This document shows, in pieces, positions 4,844 to 5,594 of a DNA stretch of 5,594 nt (positions are counted from its first letter, which is position 1; each line of letters opens with the position of its first letter). The notes below the pieces were generated by a model. It ran no database searches. It was not told where the DNA came from and saw only the letters and a program-made list of their open reading frames with translations. This DNA comes from an uncultured Prevotellaceae bacterium (GTDB lineage: Bacteria > Bacteroidota > Bacteroidia > Bacteroidales > Bacteroidaceae), in assembly GCA_947306605.1 (NCBI GenBank), contig CAMZHB010000124.1, forward strand, positions 1-5,594. Direction: 5' to 3'. Made by a program: the position numbers and the translations under genes.

Positions 4844-5594
4844 CTAAGAAGTTATTTGGAAAAGATAATAGCGTCGTGTGGGTTTGTCGGTCAGACTGGT
4901 GCTGAGCAGTTCGGAAAATTGGGAGATGTCGCGCACGGTGCCGTCCTTCATGAGGATGCTGATGTGGTCGTCGCGTGTGGAGTAGAGTGTCTGGCCTATT
5001 TCTTTCCGACAGACGAAGTAGGCGGCTTCGTGGAACGGTATGCCGAGTCTGTGGGCCGTTTCCTGACGCAGGGTGCGCAGAAGGCCGTCGTCGACAGGCT
5101 GGTCGGTTTCGGTGACTTTGAAGAGGTGACGGTGGGTATAGCCTTCGGCCAGACGGGCGAGCACGGGGTCTTCGGCCTTTGTCCAAAGTTTTATGGCGTT
5201 TTCCACATCGGTGTCGTCGAGGCTGACGTAGTGGTCGAGCCATTCGGGGTGTGTTTGTGCGAAGTCACGGGTGACGTGGTTTGCCAGGAAGAAGCGCAGC
5301 GACGGTGTGCAGGGCAGTTCGACGCCTTGCTGCATCAGTTCCTTGGCCCGTTCGAGGGCTACGGTGAGCATTTCGGCCGCGGCGAGGGCGGTTTTGTGCA
5401 GATAGACCTGCCAGTACATCAGACGGCGGGCCATGAGGTAGTTCTCGAGGGTGTAGATGCCTTTCTGTTCCACCACGAGGCGGTCGTCCTTGACGTCGAG
5501 CATTTTGATGATGCGGGCCACGCCGATGATACCCTCGCGGACTCCGGTGAAGAAACTGTCGCGGCAAAGGTAATCGAGGCGGTCCATGTCGAGC
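4844..5594 (-). CDS. HD-superfamily phosphohydrolase, 5'-truncated by window edge
   Basis: The visible 249 codons are the C-terminal part of a metal-dependent HD phosphohydrolase of the dGTPase/SAMHD1-like group (COG1078 type). The frame is open to the right edge, and the first visible residues LDMDRLDYLCRDSFFTGV match the family block LDxDRxDYLxRDSxxTGV. The second Asp of that block corresponds to the last metal ligand of the HD domain (SAMHD1 Asp311). The Met inside it (codon 5585-5587) is therefore internal and not the start. The His/His-Asp motifs must lie beyond the window. Downstream are TLENYLMARRLMYWQVYLHKTAL, an alpha-helical stretch (ALERAKELMQQG), and a C-terminal region ending RRYYLFQITS. 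The substrate cannot be told from this part; nucleotide triphosphates are a guess from the family. In Bacteroidetes this gene is often the neighbour of lpxD, but here a strong terminator separates the two. Family call is confident. Confidence 0.88.
   Translation of the reverse strand, partial: LDMDRLDYLCRDSFFTGVREGIIGVARIIKMLDVKDDRLVVEQKGIYTLENYLMARRLMYWQVYLHKTALAAAEMLTVALERAKELMQQGVELPCTPSLRFFLANHVTRDFAQTHPEWLDHYVSLDDTDVENAIKLWTKAEDPVLARLAEGYTHRHLFKVTETDQPVDDGLLRTLRQETAHRLGIPFHEAAYFVCRKEIGQTLYSTRDDHISILMKDGTVRDISQFSELLSTSLTDKPTRRYYLFQITS

Noticed and set aside
4593..5243. Minus-strand frame of 216 codons, Arg/Pro/His-rich, running through the terminator region
   Set aside because: It is out of phase with the HD gene, has no recognisable domain and runs straight through the terminator hairpin. 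The Arg/Pro-rich content is typical of an off-frame reading of GC-rich coding sequence.

Overview
The window looks like a chromosomal piece of a Bacteroidales bacterium, most likely of the Prevotella/Bacteroides group. The main reasons are the in-frame LpxC-FabZ fusion typical of Bacteroidetes, the gene order HD hydrolase / lpxD / lpxC-fabZ / lpxA / miaA, and A-rich translation starts without clear Shine-Dalgarno sequences. The assignment is by recognition of protein motifs, not by database search. Every gene I can support lies on the minus strand, so the window is best read from right to left.

Right end (4844-5594): the C-terminal part of an HD-superfamily phosphohydrolase whose N-terminus lies beyond the window. 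It is followed by a near-ideal intrinsic terminator (4764-4811) with a perfect 20-bp stem. A 335-bp AT-rich gap (4509-4843) then separates it from lpxD. The gap holds the terminator, weak promoter-like boxes and one imperfect inverted repeat, but no gene I can support.

Middle (1261-4508): the first steps of lipid A synthesis. LpxA acylates UDP-GlcNAc, LpxC deacetylates the product, and LpxD adds the second acyl chain. The FabZ domain fused to LpxC dehydrates the same kind of 3-hydroxyacyl-ACP that LpxA and LpxD consume, so one operon contains both the users and the competitor of this pool. lpxD is split in two by an apparent one-base deletion in a G run near 3824. The halves overlap as GTGA and together make a complete, otherwise normal LpxD of about 350 residues.

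Left end (1-1248): a small acidic protein of the plasmid pRiA4b ORF-3-like family, then miaA (tRNA dimethylallyltransferase), which runs off the left edge. The gaps from lpxD to miaA are 21, 15, 12 and 52 nt with no terminator, so lpxD to miaA is probably one transcript joining outer-membrane synthesis with a tRNA modification gene.

This is essentially a core housekeeping region. I see no mobile element, CRISPR array, RNA gene or defence system. The points most worth checking are the lpxD frameshift and the uncharacterised acidic protein inside the operon.
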